64,000 nucleotides of DNA from Ctena decussata (lineage: Eukaryota; Mollusca; Bivalvia; Lucinida; Lucinidae), in assembly GCA_963989385.1 (NCBI GenBank), contig OZ022505.1, positions 56,857,737 to 56,921,736 of the forward strand, in the 5' to 3' direction. The notes beneath the pieces are model-generated. The model saw only the letters and a list, made by a program, of their open reading frames with translations. It did no database searches and was not told where the DNA came from. Both the position numbers and the translations under genes were made by a program. This document shows, piece after piece, positions 12,901 to 27,500 of the stretch (positions are counted from its first letter, which is position 1; each line of letters begins with the position of its first letter).

Positions 12901-15900
12901 GCGATATTTAAGGTCTAGGACCCTTGCAAATGACACCAGCGGTTAGACAATTCACCATACAATGGTATCGTTTTCGCCAAAAATGTAGTCCCGTGATAAA
13001 ATTGCATGAAAAAAATGTTGGTATACCACGCCCGTCTTAATACAGTTTGCATAAAAATGAGCAGTCATTGCTGTGCTGAATTTGTGCGATATTTTGAATG
13101 TAGACCTTTTTGTTTTGCTTCCAATTTACTCTAAGTCACGTTACAAGGTAACCGTATCAAAGGTCATATTGGAGGTACTTATGAATATATTTTTTTTTAT
13201 TATGAATTATAACAATTCAGTATTCATCTACTTTTTTCTTACTTCTGCTGGGTTATATGTCTGAATACCCCTTACTTATTTCAGTAAGATACTGAATAAC
13301 TCTGTTTTTTATTTGTTAAAACAAACCAGAGTTATTAATCATGGCGAAATCGGTCAACTGTGGAGTATATAAGGTCATAACATATACTTACAATGTCTAC
13401 CATAAAGATCCTAAGTTTTCGGGCAAGTAGGTCTTTACGAACGGTGGAAACCGAGATCAGACTGCTCCCTAGGAAACAGTCTGATCAAGGTCTTCACTGT
13501 GCCATTCCATCTGCGCATTTTCGTAGGCATTGCTCTGTGGTAGAACCGGAATAACAAGGAAATAAATAGTAGGGCAAGGACCGGCTGTGCTTGCAGCAGT
13601 TGCAGAATGGAGATCGTCTGGTTTGGAATAGTTTTGAACTTAAATATTGCTTTGCTAGGAAATGAAACGATGAAATGTTATTTTTATATTCTGTAGCATT
13701 CAATTTAAGTTTTACTGCAATAATGTGCATAAGCATGCCCCATCGATTAAATGTATTTTTCATGTTTTTTTTTCATTCAATTCAATTTTCTTGCAATTTT
13801 TTAAAAAAAAATGTAATAAAGAAAAAAAATATTATCTAGATAACAACAATTTTCGACCAGTCTGTTTCAAATGTCCTACAATATTGATTATGTGATCTGC
13901 AGAAATAAAAGTGCATTCATGTGCTAGATATATGAATTTAAATAGAAAATGTGAAAAAAAAGTATGTAGAAATACAAAAATTTCTATTTTTAGAAAACAA
14001 AACAATGAACTGTTTTCTCTTATGGAAATGCTTTTATAGCTCTTAGCTCTTTTTATTTAGCTGGTATAACGGTTTGAATGTCCCGCCAATATTTCTATTC
14101 ACTATCTCTCTACCTGAAGCAGCATTATTAAAAATGCCAGTAACATTCTTTTAATATTTACCGTGAAAATAAAGAGAAAAATCCCTTAATAGAATAGATC
14201 CTTGATGGAGCTTTATGAAATATTCAGTCCTACGTTTTCAGCCAATTTTCTTCCAGTGGGTTAAATGCGTGCCATATTCAGTCATATATATGCTATTTTA
14301 AAGATTTTATAAACGGGGGTATAAACATATGAAAATAAAAGATAAATCTTGTGATAACAAAAATATTGTCATGTTTTCTGACGATAGTCTTAAGATAGCA
14401 AAAGAAAAAAAATATCTTGAGAGATCATGAATGTATCTTGAGATATCAAAACATGTTAAAATAAACCACACCAGATAGTCACAGGACAGTTCCTTATTCC
14501 CTGAAGATAACGTCTTTTTCCCAGTTCCCACACAATAAGATGCTCAGATTTTACGATAAAATAAAAACACACGTCTTTTGCACTTAATACTGCTCCGACA
14601 ATGAAAGATAAGCCATTTAATTGCTAGGGTAAACATTATTCTTGGTAACATAATTGAGCCGCGTTACGGAAAAACCTACAAAGTGGTATGTGCGCCTAAC
14701 GAAGACTCAGATCAGCCTTGGCAGCCCGCCAGTCTCATCAGAGTCTTCGCTGTGCGCTTCAAGGATAGCTAAGAATCTAAACTACCCCAGGCGGACAACG
14801 AATACTCTGATCAGACTTGGCGGATGCTCAGGCTGATCTGAGTCATTACTAGGTGCACATGCCACTTTGTTGGTTTTCTCGTGTCGCGGTTGGATTATGT
14901 TCTTTTTCAGTTTTCAGGAATGCATCGAATTGGTAATATGAAGAATTATATTTTCAGCAAAAAGGCTTGGTTTACATGATATTACGGGCGCCCGCACAGT
15001 GCTGTGTTTGGATATATCAGCTAGCATGACAGAGTACGACGCATGGTCTCAAGCGAAACATTTCTTCGATTCATTTATCGGTGGTATGTTGTTTTGTCTG
15101 TATCGTCTGTTTGATTTTTACTGTCGTGGTCTCTAAATGACCATCGCCATATGCCTGTGTGTTTCGAACTTATGACATCTTGAGTTACAGAAAGCAATTT
15201 TTAGGCATAAGCAAGAACGCATCCATTTGTGCCAAAAATGTAAAGAGCTTTTGCATTCATTTCAGCATAACTTTAGCATATTTTGAGTTTAGGGAAGACT
15301 TAACAAATTCTTGAATAAGGACTTCATTAAGCTAATGATGCTTTGAAAAGTCGGACCTCAGGACATATATATCGAGTCCAATCGAAGTCATTGTTCATCT
15401 GTTGTCTTCAGATCTTCCTCATTTTAATTCACTCAAAGCCCTTTGAGTCTGAAAGGCTGAACTACTATACTTGAACTTTTGAAAGGGAAATAAGCCAAAA
15501 TGTCATCCACGTATGAGCCGCGACATGACAAAACCAACAATGTGCTTGTGCGCCCAGCGCAGTCTCAGATCAGCCTGGGCATCCGCCCGGTCTGATCAGA
15601 GTCTTCGCTGTCCGCTTGGAGGTAGCTTAGACCCTTAGCTACCCTTTAAGCACTTAGCGAAGAGTCTGATTGGACTGGGCGGATGCCCAGGCTGACCTGA
15701 GTCTGCTCTGGGCGCACAACCACATTGTTGGTTTTCTCGTGTCATGGCTCGTATAGGTTTGATGAGACTTGTTCTGTAATTGAATAGTGACACTTTTGAG
15801 ATTAGCTCACTTTGGTAAGTCTTACAGGGGCGTAGCTAAGAGCAATTTAAGGATACGCACAATCAGGTTTTTTTCCCCTTGACAGAGAGTGTAGTGCTTT

Positions 15901-18502
15901 AGCCCCTTATCGTTGTCAGTTTGTCATGTAATTTGGCCGTAGGTATTGGAATCTTATAAAATTTATAAATTTTCAGCATGCAAAATATGCAGGTGCGTTT
16001 TGAAATTTTGTCAATTTGACAAAATTTCAATACGCGCCTGCGTATTTGCGTATAGGCAGCTACGCCCTTGCAAGAGATAGTCATTTTGGATAAATTTTAT
16101 TCTCTCGAGAGCTCAATGTATCTATCCCAGACTAGCCCCAAGCTTTACGCTTTTTTGAAGCTCTGTTGTGTAAAAAATTAAGGATGAAACTACTTTGAAA
16201 TGTTCCCAATTGCCCTTCCACGATAGCGGTTGTTTTACTATACCATGGTTATGACGAGATACAAAAATGTCTGACAGAAGAACATACCAGCTTATGTTAT
16301 GTCACATTCTAATTTCACACAGTGTAATAATTCAAATTTAGGTTTAGAGAATATGAAGGTTGAGAACGACGGTGTCATAGAAGAAAACCTTGCTCTATGT
16401 ACATTTGGTCATAACACTGGAATTTCTCAGAGACTAACTAAAGAACTCAACGACATAAGAAAAGCGTTTAGTAAGTAAGATATTGTTTATCGTTGTCAAG
16501 TTTGAGATAAAAGTCAGGTACATGTACCTCTGCATTCATCATAGGATTTTCTGAAGAACTATTCCATTTTTATGACTTAGACATTCTAACGTTTGATACC
16601 GTTAATGGCAAGCAAGTGGTTGAGGACATTGTGTTTCACAAGCACAGTTTCTAGTTTTGTCAGTTTCAAAGTAGAAAAAGCTAAACATAGATGTTTTATT
16701 TATTATGCAAAAATTAGTTATCTGGCTGGCCCTTTGGGGATTCGAACCGAACCCGCAGCCATAGTCGAGCGCCTCCAACGGCTTGACCACGGCAGCCCTC
16801 GAACGTTGTTAACAGTGTAACGTTAACGTTACAAAAAGCTTAATAAACTGATAGCAAATACTGGACAATGCAAGCGTTCAAAATTTCAAACATTTTTGCA
16901 ATTTAGCGTTTTAGTTTAAATTGTACCATTCTCTTCATTAACAGAGTCTATCAAATTGGGAGGCCCTTCGCCTATGTATGGAGGATTAATGTTGGCAGTA
17001 GCTGCTTTGGCAGTACCAGAAGGTATGAAATGAGCCGCGACACGATAAAACCAACAAAGTAGTTGTGCGCCCAGCGCAGACCCTGATCAGCTTGGGTATC
17101 CACCTAGTCTGATCAGTCTTTGCTTTGCGCTTAAAGGGTAGCCAAGAGTCTAAGCTAGCTTCATGAGGACAGCGAAGACTCTGATCAGACTGGGCGGATG
17201 CCCAGGCTGATCTGAGTTTGTGCTGGGCGCTCAACCACTGTGTTGGTTTTGTCGCGTCGCGGCTCAAATGGTTTTCATTCCGTGTCTGTGCCATTGATCA
17301 ATCCAGTGTATAAATAATGGACTCTTGTATTCTTATAAATTGATGCCTGTATTTTATTTTTTCTAAAATATCATATCTAAGAAAAAAAAAACAATTTCCA
17401 AAACAACTCATGTAGAAATCATGTCTAATTGAACAGCCTTTAATGTGCACCTGCATTTTTGCAAGCCGTTTTTGTTCCGCAAAAAAAAAATTCAGTACCG
17501 CTGCAAGCAGTCTTGACCATACAGAATATGCTCGGGACTAAACCCCCTAGACTTTCCAGATGATTTTTCTAAACTCAAACACGCCCAGGAGCGGCTGTAG
17601 CGTAGTGGATAACACTCCAGACTACCAATCCAGGGGTCGCAGGTTCGATCCCCCGCTTCTCCGGTCTTTCGGATGAGACTTTAAACCGAGGTCCCGTCTC
17701 CATATGACCTCGTTGTTGGTGGGACGTTAAACCCGAGTTCACTCACTCACTCACTCAAACACGCCCTATTTCGGAGAAATTTCGACCGATATGAGATAGT
17801 CCGAGTATTTTTTGCTTGATTTTTTTTTATTTTCACTTTCCCTCCATGTTTTATGTCAGATTTGATTAGATTGTATTATCCAGTTCCTTTTAAATGCTAA
17901 CTTAATTTTGCTGTTGCTTTGAATTGCTTAGCTGTTTACTGCATCATTTTGTATATATAGCACGCAGCGATGTTTTTTTTTTTTTTTTTGGGGGGGGGGG
18001 GGGGGGGTAAGCTTATTTTAGAAGTTCGCAAAGACCGACGCAACAATCCGTCTGGTTAAATTTGGATTAAGCTTAGACAGTGGCATGAGGCAAAGGTACG
18101 TTTAAATAGTTTTTTTGTTATCTGAAATACATGCTATAAAAGAAAATGTGACCAACAGAATACTTCAGACAATGATATAAACACATTGCATAATTCAAAA
18201 CGCCGACATTTTGGTTTAAACATATTTTATTCATTTTAGAAATTGTAACATACATACATATATAGTGTACAATAAAGGCTTGGGATTAGAACGAAAGCTG
18301 GACGCTTAAAGAGTTCTTCTCCCGAATATAATACAACTATATACAGTATGGCGGATATTTGTGTAAAGTACAAAATATTTCACCAAATTAACTAATAGGA
18401 AGCATTACCATAATACGAAAAAGAAACAGAAAGGTATAAAGCAACTCACAATACAGTACAAAAATCAAAGAAAAAAAAAGAACGATGAGCAACCAAAAGA
18501 GC

Positions 18503-18534
<32 letters not shown>

Positions 18535-21500
18535 TTGCTCAAAATATACGAAACAATGGATTGAGAGAGGGGAAAGGGTCGCAGTATTTCGGGAACATTC
18601 GGGTATGCCCGCTAATATTGGTTTATATAAGTTGGCATGTGCATCAGAAGTTATGACTTTGTGCTCAAAAACGTTTGGAATCCAACACGAATTTATAGAC
18701 TTTCTCAAATATTGTCCTGTTGATTTCTTGTGACAAGGACAGATCACCGTACAAAAATATGGTGAGGGTAAGATATTGATAAGGAAAGACTGCATTTAAT
18801 AGTTCACTGGGCTGGGCCTGGTAAAATGTACAATGGAAGAAAAAATGTTGAGCGTTTTCTATACTACCGCATCAACAAAGAGGAGAGTCTACTATATTTT
18901 TAACGCCACCATTTTCATAAAATATAATTGCGTATCTTAAAATCGCCCCAAGGTACGCCCCTGTGATTTTCATGACAATAATCCAGTCAAGATCCAGTTG
19001 TACAAAAAGTACTGCAAGGTCGGAAAGAACATAATATTTCGAAAAATAGCAACTGTTGTGCACAGGAATGCCTGTAAAGATACCAGTTGCGAACTATTTT
19101 GTTACAATTTTGTTTCTCTTTATCTGAAGTATTCCAATAAGGTCACATTGACTGCGCAAAACCTTGCTTCTTTCAACTGTTAAATTATTAATAGAAAACA
19201 TATCTCTGTGTCTTGGCTCTAAAGGAACACTCTTATTTCTGGTTGAATAGGAATTCCTGTTCAGATGCCAGGACAGCCCAGAATAATACTTATCACAGAT
19301 GGACGCTGCACAGACACAAACCTAATTGCAGGGCCTGATGAACTTGGTGACGTTGAAAAACAGGCACAGGTAAAACATATCGGAATAAGCCTAGAAAGTG
19401 CGGGGTATTACCTGCCTTGGTATCGCTCGGTAACGTTACTGGCGTGCTACCAGTGATGGCCGCGTATCAGTGGTGGCCATTTGCGTTCTGCACTCGCAAT
19501 TACGTATTTGTTTTGTCTCAGATTCTGCCAGTTTGTAAAAGGAAACAAAACACACGCCCACAAAAAATGGATAAAATTCTCTGCCTGGTAAGCAAAGGTA
19601 AACAATTTTCCCAAGCTACCCTCATATCAACACAATTATCTTTCTGAGAGACTTGACATGCACATAAATAAATACAGAATTAAACATGTACAAAATGCTG
19701 AATTAATGTTCACATATCACAAAAAAGGAATACCCTGCAACCAATCTGTAAAAAACATCTAAATTCTTTTAAATCACCGCACACGTGGAACCATTGTTTA
19801 AGTTTGTTTTCGACATAATATGTAGCGTTTGCCTACGTTATGGCTACGTCATAGTTTTAAAGTCGGTTCCTGATAACTTTTTCTGTTGTTTATATTCCGC
19901 CTCTGTCGAACGCGCTAAAACTGTTAAAATGTGACAAAAACCACAGACAAACAACAACGTCCTCGAGGTTTAAACCCATAACAAGTCTTTGGAAAATGCT
20001 TTATTCAAAACAGGGCAATCCTGATGGCCACCACTGGTACGCTACGTTCGTATTTAATGCTCGTTGGTGACCTAGTTTAAGGGTCTGTCACTGGCACATT
20101 TTAAAGTCTATTTCAAAAAATAAATCCGTATTAAACCGATAGTTACCCCTAGTTTATTGAATCAAAATGTAGAATCACTTAACACAATATGGCGGTACAA
20201 GATGAAAAGGTGTAATAAAAATCGGCCACCACTGGTAGCCTACCAGTACAGTTAATATTACAAAACGACAACCACGACAACAGGTTTATGAAAGAATGCG
20301 ATGTGCCTAAAGTCTTACAAAACAATATTCCATCGAGGAATTTCTTCATAATAGTAATATATTGCAGTAAAATAGATGAGATATCGACAAACAGGTAACG
20401 TTAATTACACTTCAGCGGAGTAACTACGATACTTAACCTTAGCGCTGATCAATCAAATCAACCGATATCTGTTATTTTCGGTTGTTTGATATGATTATAA
20501 ACATTCAGAACTGTGATGTTGTTTTTAGTAAAATTCATATGGAGAAAGATTCGGTCAGATTTACCTTTAAACATGTTCATGCTTCATGGCTTAAATCTAG
20601 GTATACTAGTGTTCTATCTCAACACAGATGAGAAAGTTGATACCAAGGCACTTGAGACTGGATACTTGCGAAACTGAATCTTTGAAGCGGCTTATTCACA
20701 AATCTTATCCAATGACGTTTAATGGGAGTATTTAAGAACTACAATTTGTATCACAGTGTTACTGCATATATCCTTTAAAATGCTCGATAAATACGACAAA
20801 CCCCACAGGGTATAATCGATTCCGCTAATTTTCGCTACCTGCAGAGACTGTACATCACATTTGGCTTCCGCCGAGACTGTCCACGATCTTTTGCTTCCTG
20901 CTGATACTTCTGTACATGATAAATGGCTTCCTGCAGAGACTGTCCGCATGATTCTGCTTCCTGCCGAGGCTCTCGGCAGGAAGCAGAGTCACGCGAACAG
21001 TCTCGGCAGGAAGCCATTTTACGAGGACAGTAGTCTCTGCAGGAAGCAAAAGTTCGCGGACAGTCTCAGCGGAAGCCAAATATGACGGACAGTCTCTGCA
21101 GGAAGCGATAATTGGCGGAATCGATTATACCCTGTGAATCCCAAACTATTATAATGAGAAGGCCTATAACAAGCGCGTATCTTTATACTGACTCGCACAC
21201 CTGACTACTTTAATTGTAATTCAGACATAAATTACTCTGAATGGCTACAGCTTCTACGTTTTTTTCTCTTTATCTCTAATTTGTTTGTCAAAGTTTGACT
21301 TTTTAAGATTTCACATATTTGTTTTTATTTCATGTTATGCAGGCGAAATCGCAGCTAATCGAGCTTTCCCAGAAGTTTGAAGGCAACCACATAAAAATTA
21401 TTTGTGTTCCTGTCGGCGAACCAGATCAGGTCTGTTATTGTTGTAATATTTAACCCTTAAAGCACCAAAAAGCAGATGACATTTTTACGTCTGCAATTTT

Positions 21501-24500
21501 TCAAAAAAAAATCTTTATCATATTGAGAAGCCATAGACTAGATCGCTAACATTGCAGATCCAAATGAGGCGGCTCATGTTGGGCCGCCTCATCTGGATCT
21601 ACAGTGTTTTTAGATTCACCTATTTTCATTTTTGGAGCTTTTAATTGTTAACATGAAATACTGACACTAATACGTTACGGTATTACAGGCATATTTTCGT
21701 CACAAATTTTCGCACACGCAGTTGTGACAATACACATTTCTGTCACTCAAAACCCACCTGATAGTGTATAACTGACCAACGCGACGGCAACTTAGCATGT
21801 GACATAAAACCACAATAAAATGTGACATAAAACCACAATAAAAACGCACATGTTTAAAGTCCCACAAATAGTCTGTGATTTTACAGTTAATGAAAAGATA
21901 CCAACCTGTTTAAAGCAGATGTGATTTCGAAAAGGTGAATTAGGGCATTATGACAAAGCACTAGCTATTAATAAAATGAGAACAGTAGAAAGGAAACATT
22001 TTCTGCTCTCTCAAAAAATAGAAACACTTGAAGTAGAGGTCTTGCTATCAGATTCCTTAGAAAAGCGGTGTCAGTCTGTCGGTGAGCTTTCCATTCTGAA
22101 ATCTAGGATAAAGAGCATCGATATAGGGATTCAAGTTAAAAAAAAACATGAAAATATTGGCAATCTCGTACATGCATAATTCATGTATGCAGTTCATGCT
22201 CAGTCCTTTTGTACTGACTCAAAACCATGAACAAATATAGACAAACTACCTCTGAAAGGTCTATAATAAATTTGCACAGCGCCAAGCCATGAAAAGAAAG
22301 CTTCATAATGAAATTGCACAGCGCCAAGCCATCGAAAAAATGTCCACAATGAAAATGCACTGCGACTAGCTATCGAAAGAATAAAAATGTGTAATACATG
22401 AACATAAATGCACAATTAAACAGCATATAAGCAGTAGCAGACACCAAACTTGCACGGTCCGAAAGTCGCACTTAGTGTCGCTAAATTTGGGTTTGCTTTT
22501 GCAGGAATTTCTAGGACTCATGGCTGCTACTGGAGATGGAAAAGTTGTGAGTTATACGGATGGTCGAAAACTAGCAGAAGAGACAATGCAAATGGTAAGA
22601 ATTGCAGTCAGCTTTCTTTATATATTTACTGAGCTCATTATGATTAGTGGACATACTTTCAGGGCAATAACTGCAATTTTCTTATCCTTCCTTTCGCAAT
22701 AAGGGTCAATTCTTAAAGAAAAGAACCTTCTTCTCCGGAGCAAATTCTTTAGTTTGAGAGTAGTCCCCTCCCTGTTTGGAATGGCTTGTTTCGCCCAGAG
22801 AAGAAAACAGGAATCCTCAAAAAGTTGTTACCCTTTGTAAAAATGGGGAGAGGGGGGGGGGGGGGAGGGGAATGGAGGTTGAACATATACGTCTTAAATG
22901 AACTTGATCTTCCTCTTCAACTTTATTAGTTCAGAATAATGAAATAAGCAAAATTGGTAAATCGATAATTACCCCGCGGTACAACAAAACAAACAGAGTG
23001 GCATGAGCGCCCAACGCCTAGTCTGATCAGAGTCTTTGCTGTCCACAAGAAGCTAGCTTAGACCGTTAGCCACCATTCTAAGCATACAGTAAAGAGACTG
23101 AGCGGATGTCCAGGCTGATCTGAGTCTTTGCTGGGCGCACATGCATCTTTGTGTGTTTTGTCGTGTTGCGGCTCAATAATAATGTAAAAAAGGCAATGAT
23201 CACGGACTGATACAACAAAGTCCCACACCCCCTCACGGCAGCATTCAGGAAGTAGTAACATACGATAGCAACACAAGTCGAAGTACAGATGATGTGTTAC
23301 ATACACCATACAAACGGATGATGAGGTCGCAGGTCAGTGTTCCTTTTCAGGCCATTCTGGGGCCGAAATTCGGCCCCATTCCCAATGTCAAAACACTTCC
23401 TTTTTTCCCAATTGGCTGGAAAAAATTCCCAATTAGAAACTGAAGAAAAAATGTCCGTTTTTATGACAGCCACGAAAATATGTGACATTGAAATTTTAGC
23501 CATTTCTGGTGTGAAAAGTATGCCCAAATATTGTTAGATTTGTGTAAACAGTGATTTTTAACACTTCAAGTGAATAAAGCACTCATTATTTTGGTCTGGC
23601 TTCTCTCTTTTGCACAGAATTCAGACCGATTTTTACACCTGTCCAGTGGACAACAAGGACTGACTTTTGAAAAACAACAAACATCATCAACAACAAACAT
23701 GTATAACTTGTGCATAATTGCTGTCTTTTTGCTAAATAAATTATTTGTTTCTTTAGATTTATCTTGTACATTACTGATGTTTAATTTTGTAGAAAAATGT
23801 AGTCAATGAATTTGATGATAAAATTATATTTTTTTGGTGTGGGGTGGGGTGGGGGGAATGCACTTATTTTGGTCAGATTTTGCCTATTATCTTACATGGG
23901 AGTATACCCATATAGATGTATATTAATTTATTCCTTGGATATGATTTTTCCCAATTTTGTGTTTTCACGCGTAAATTTTCCCAATGCTAAGGGCCCCGCC
24001 ACCATTCCCAAAAAGGTGAAAAAGGTGAAAAGGAACACTGCAGGTTTGAGTCATGCCAGAGGTGAGATATTTTCCGATTCTAAGCGGCACTCTTCATATA
24101 TATACCCTCCCATCGTCCTGGTATATCGGAAAGACTGTAGAATGGACATGAACGCGCAAAGTCAACCATTCATCATACGTAACGCAATTGTAAGCATAAA
24201 AAGCTATAATAACAGAATAACACCTTCGAGCTATTGTTATTATTAAAGCACACTGCATAAACAGCCATTGTCATTGAACCGATGGCACAACATTTTTTTC
24301 CAGTGTTCTGCAAAAGACAAAAGCAAACAATTTTGGAATTATCACATTACTACATGTTTCTGAAAAATTATAATATAAACGATGTGCTGTAATGAAACGA
24401 TGAGAGGAATAGTTCTGGGAATAAAGAATAATATTAAACTCGCGCTCTTTCAACATTGTTTTTAACTATAACACCGCAAAATCAAGAACAATCACTCCTC

Positions 24501-27500
24501 CCGAAATCTGCAACTGCAGGTTTCTTAAAAGTTCAAATATAACTGCAACTGCAGGTTTCTTACGAAGTTCCAACTCTTACTAAAACCCGGTTTCCACCTG
24601 GCTCACACTCAAGATCATAACATCCCCCCGGAAAATTAAAATTGCCTTACAATTTTACCGTGAGCCAGTGAAAACCGTAAGAAGCAGTAAGAATTGGAAA
24701 CTGAACAAAATTAAGAAATAAGAATATGTTACGCTTAAATGGTTGCAACAATATACATGACCATTACCATATGCTGATCAAACAGAATCCAGAATTAAAA
24801 ATGGACTATTACCACATTTACCAGCAGAATAAATCTTGAAGGATAACTGAGACAACAGAATACTATGATCCTTAAACTGAATTGGCAGCTTTCACTCACA
24901 CAAACATACTGTTTATCCATGGCCAGTAGATAAACGCATACATACACCAAATATACAAACAGTTAAGTAATAGACAAATGTTGACTCACTATAGAATTCC
25001 TGGCAAAATATTAGGACTGGTCTGGTTGAAACACAGCATATATACCGTATCATCCTCAAGTATGAAAAAAAAAAAAAAAATCATCTCAATCCTTTCCTAT
25101 ACCATGAGCACACATGTAAACATATTCGCATCATGAAGGGCAAGAAACAATCATATTATGAAATGTCATAAAACAACATTTTGCTATCATTGTTGAAAAA
25201 TGAAAAGCACCTGATAGCAATACCTGTGCACTGTATGCAAGTAAGCAATTTAAGAGTGCCTATCAACTTTTTCTGCAAGTCATAACTGTGTTCCTTAAAT
25301 TGCAGACCTTCAATAGCATTTTACTCTGAAAATGTACCTTAAGTACCATAAAAAAATGTATGCAAGGCTAGTTACTCACTGACAAGAGCATATGAACTAC
25401 ACTATGATATCTTTAAAAATCAAAATCGGCTAGTCCGACTTAAAAATGGATATCTCCGTGTCAATGCGCTCAGTCAAATCACAGAATCTACAACTAATTC
25501 AATCATGTCATGACGGACATAAAAATGACTCAAATCTTTCAATAAGCAAATGTCAAATGCATGAAAAATCAAAACTGTCACTAACTGTGATTGATTGAAA
25601 ATAAACAATATGCATTATTTTAATTGTCTTGACTCAATAACCTTCTAGACTGTCAATAGCGACTTGGTGCACATGTTATGAGATTATTGATCATTTCTAT
25701 ATCTGCAACTGCAATTAACCAGTCATACAGCTGCAACTGCATAAAACTAGAACCGCAACTGCAATTTATTGTCACCGTTGCTAAGATCAAGAGATGATGT
25801 ATTTACAGCCGAAAAGTCATAAATGATTAAACTGACAGCAATAAATGACCAAGAGCCTCATAACCTCAAAATATGTCCTAAAATCATAATAAAATGCTTA
25901 ATACCACTCTAAACAAGGTTATCATGAAATAGTTGTGTAGAACTATTAAAACAATTACTCTGTCATTCATACTAGCTTTAACATGTCAGTCAAAGACGCT
26001 TAAATGAAAGGAATGGATTTGCTTTTGATATATTCCTTAGCCTTAACATTCAGACCTGAATCTGGGATCCATATGGCATTTTGTGCAGGCTCCCCAGCAA
26101 AATGTACTAAATACTCCATACCAGCTGCAGTCTGCCTTTGGGCAAGCACACGTTTAATCTTATAGAATTCGTTGTCTGATGATACACTCAAGTCTTTCAA
26201 ATCTACTAAATCTGAGTCACAATATCGCTTTGGTTTTCTAATTGTACGCTTAGGCCGTAAATTAGGTAACTGATTATTTTCCATATGAGTCTCTGCTCTT
26301 AAAACAGGCTCCTGAGTATCACTGGGAGATTTTTCATGAGTCTCTATCTCGACTGATTTAAGCGGATTAGGGGTTTGTGATTGAGTCTCTATCTCTATTG
26401 ATTTCAACGGGGTAGTAGTTTGTAATTGAGTCTCTATCTCTGAAAATATCCTTTCTGAACTAGATTTGGAGGAATGTGTATTCTCATGCTTCTCTTCATT
26501 TGAAATGATCTCCTGAGAACTTAATTCCGAGCGTTCAACAGAATCAATTTCAGTCTCCTGAGTGTATATATCCCGGTTTAAGGTTTGCGTCCCAGTAGAT
26601 GTAGACACGACTTCTGGAGCACGTGTGACAACATTGAAATAATTTGACGGGGTCGGTTGCCGTACATATGCTACTTTCATTCTGTTGAGATGTAACGGAC
26701 GAGGAAACTTTCGCTTATTTTCAGGATCATGCAAAACAACTGTATGTGGGCTCGGGACTGATTTCACGACATATGGTCCATCATACAAATGATGTAACTT
26801 CTGAGCTGGTCCTGTTGTTTCCTTAGTCAGGTATACATAGTCACCTTCTGAAAGTTTAAGCAAAGCTGAATTCTTATTAGCCCTGTCTAACATAACTTTC
26901 TGTGATTTTTCAACATTTGCCTTCACTTGCTGCTGAATTACGTTAACATGACCTAGCTTCTGCTTTAAATAATCTCTTATGCTCACAGGCATGCTAAGTA
27001 AATCACTGGAATGACTACTCAATGGAAATTTTGGTCTCTCACCGAAAATTACTTCAAATGGCGAATATCCTGTGCTTAAATTCACTGCACTGTTCATAGC
27101 AAATACAACTGCTGATAAATACTGATCCCAGTTTGTACCTCGCTTGTTCATGTACGGGGTGAGACGAGTAGCAAGAGTTCTGTGTGTACGTTCACATGCA
27201 CCTAAGGTGTGATGTACGAAACTTAATGAAAATTGTTGTGGAATCTGCAGCAGAGAACAGAGCTCCCTCGTAACCCGTGCAGTGAATTCGGAACCCTGAT
27301 CACTGATGAGAGTGTCACATACACCAAAGGTTGCGAACATGTCAAACAGAACCTCTGAAACAGACATTGCATCCTTGTTATGTAATGGTTTAGCATACAA
27401 GAACTTTGAAAACATGTCAACTGCAGTGAAAATGTAGGAATATCCTCTAGTTGTTACTGGAATTGGTCCATATAAATCTATCTGCCAAACCGAAAATGGA

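Noticed and set aside
16726..16800. Functional tRNA gene
   Set aside because: Boxes are present, but the cloverleaf does not close. More likely a SINE head or pseudogene.
18388..18795. 135-codon minus-strand frame with Leu/Ser-rich stretch
   Set aside because: Hydrophobicity comes from the GA/TC microsatellite. No supporting exon structure.
23806..24246. 146-codon plus-strand frame
   Set aside because: Crosses the end of the hAT-like element and a G-rich tract. No motif.
24623..25999. Envelope gene in the retrotransposon
   Set aside because: No frame longer than about 60 codons after pol in this region.
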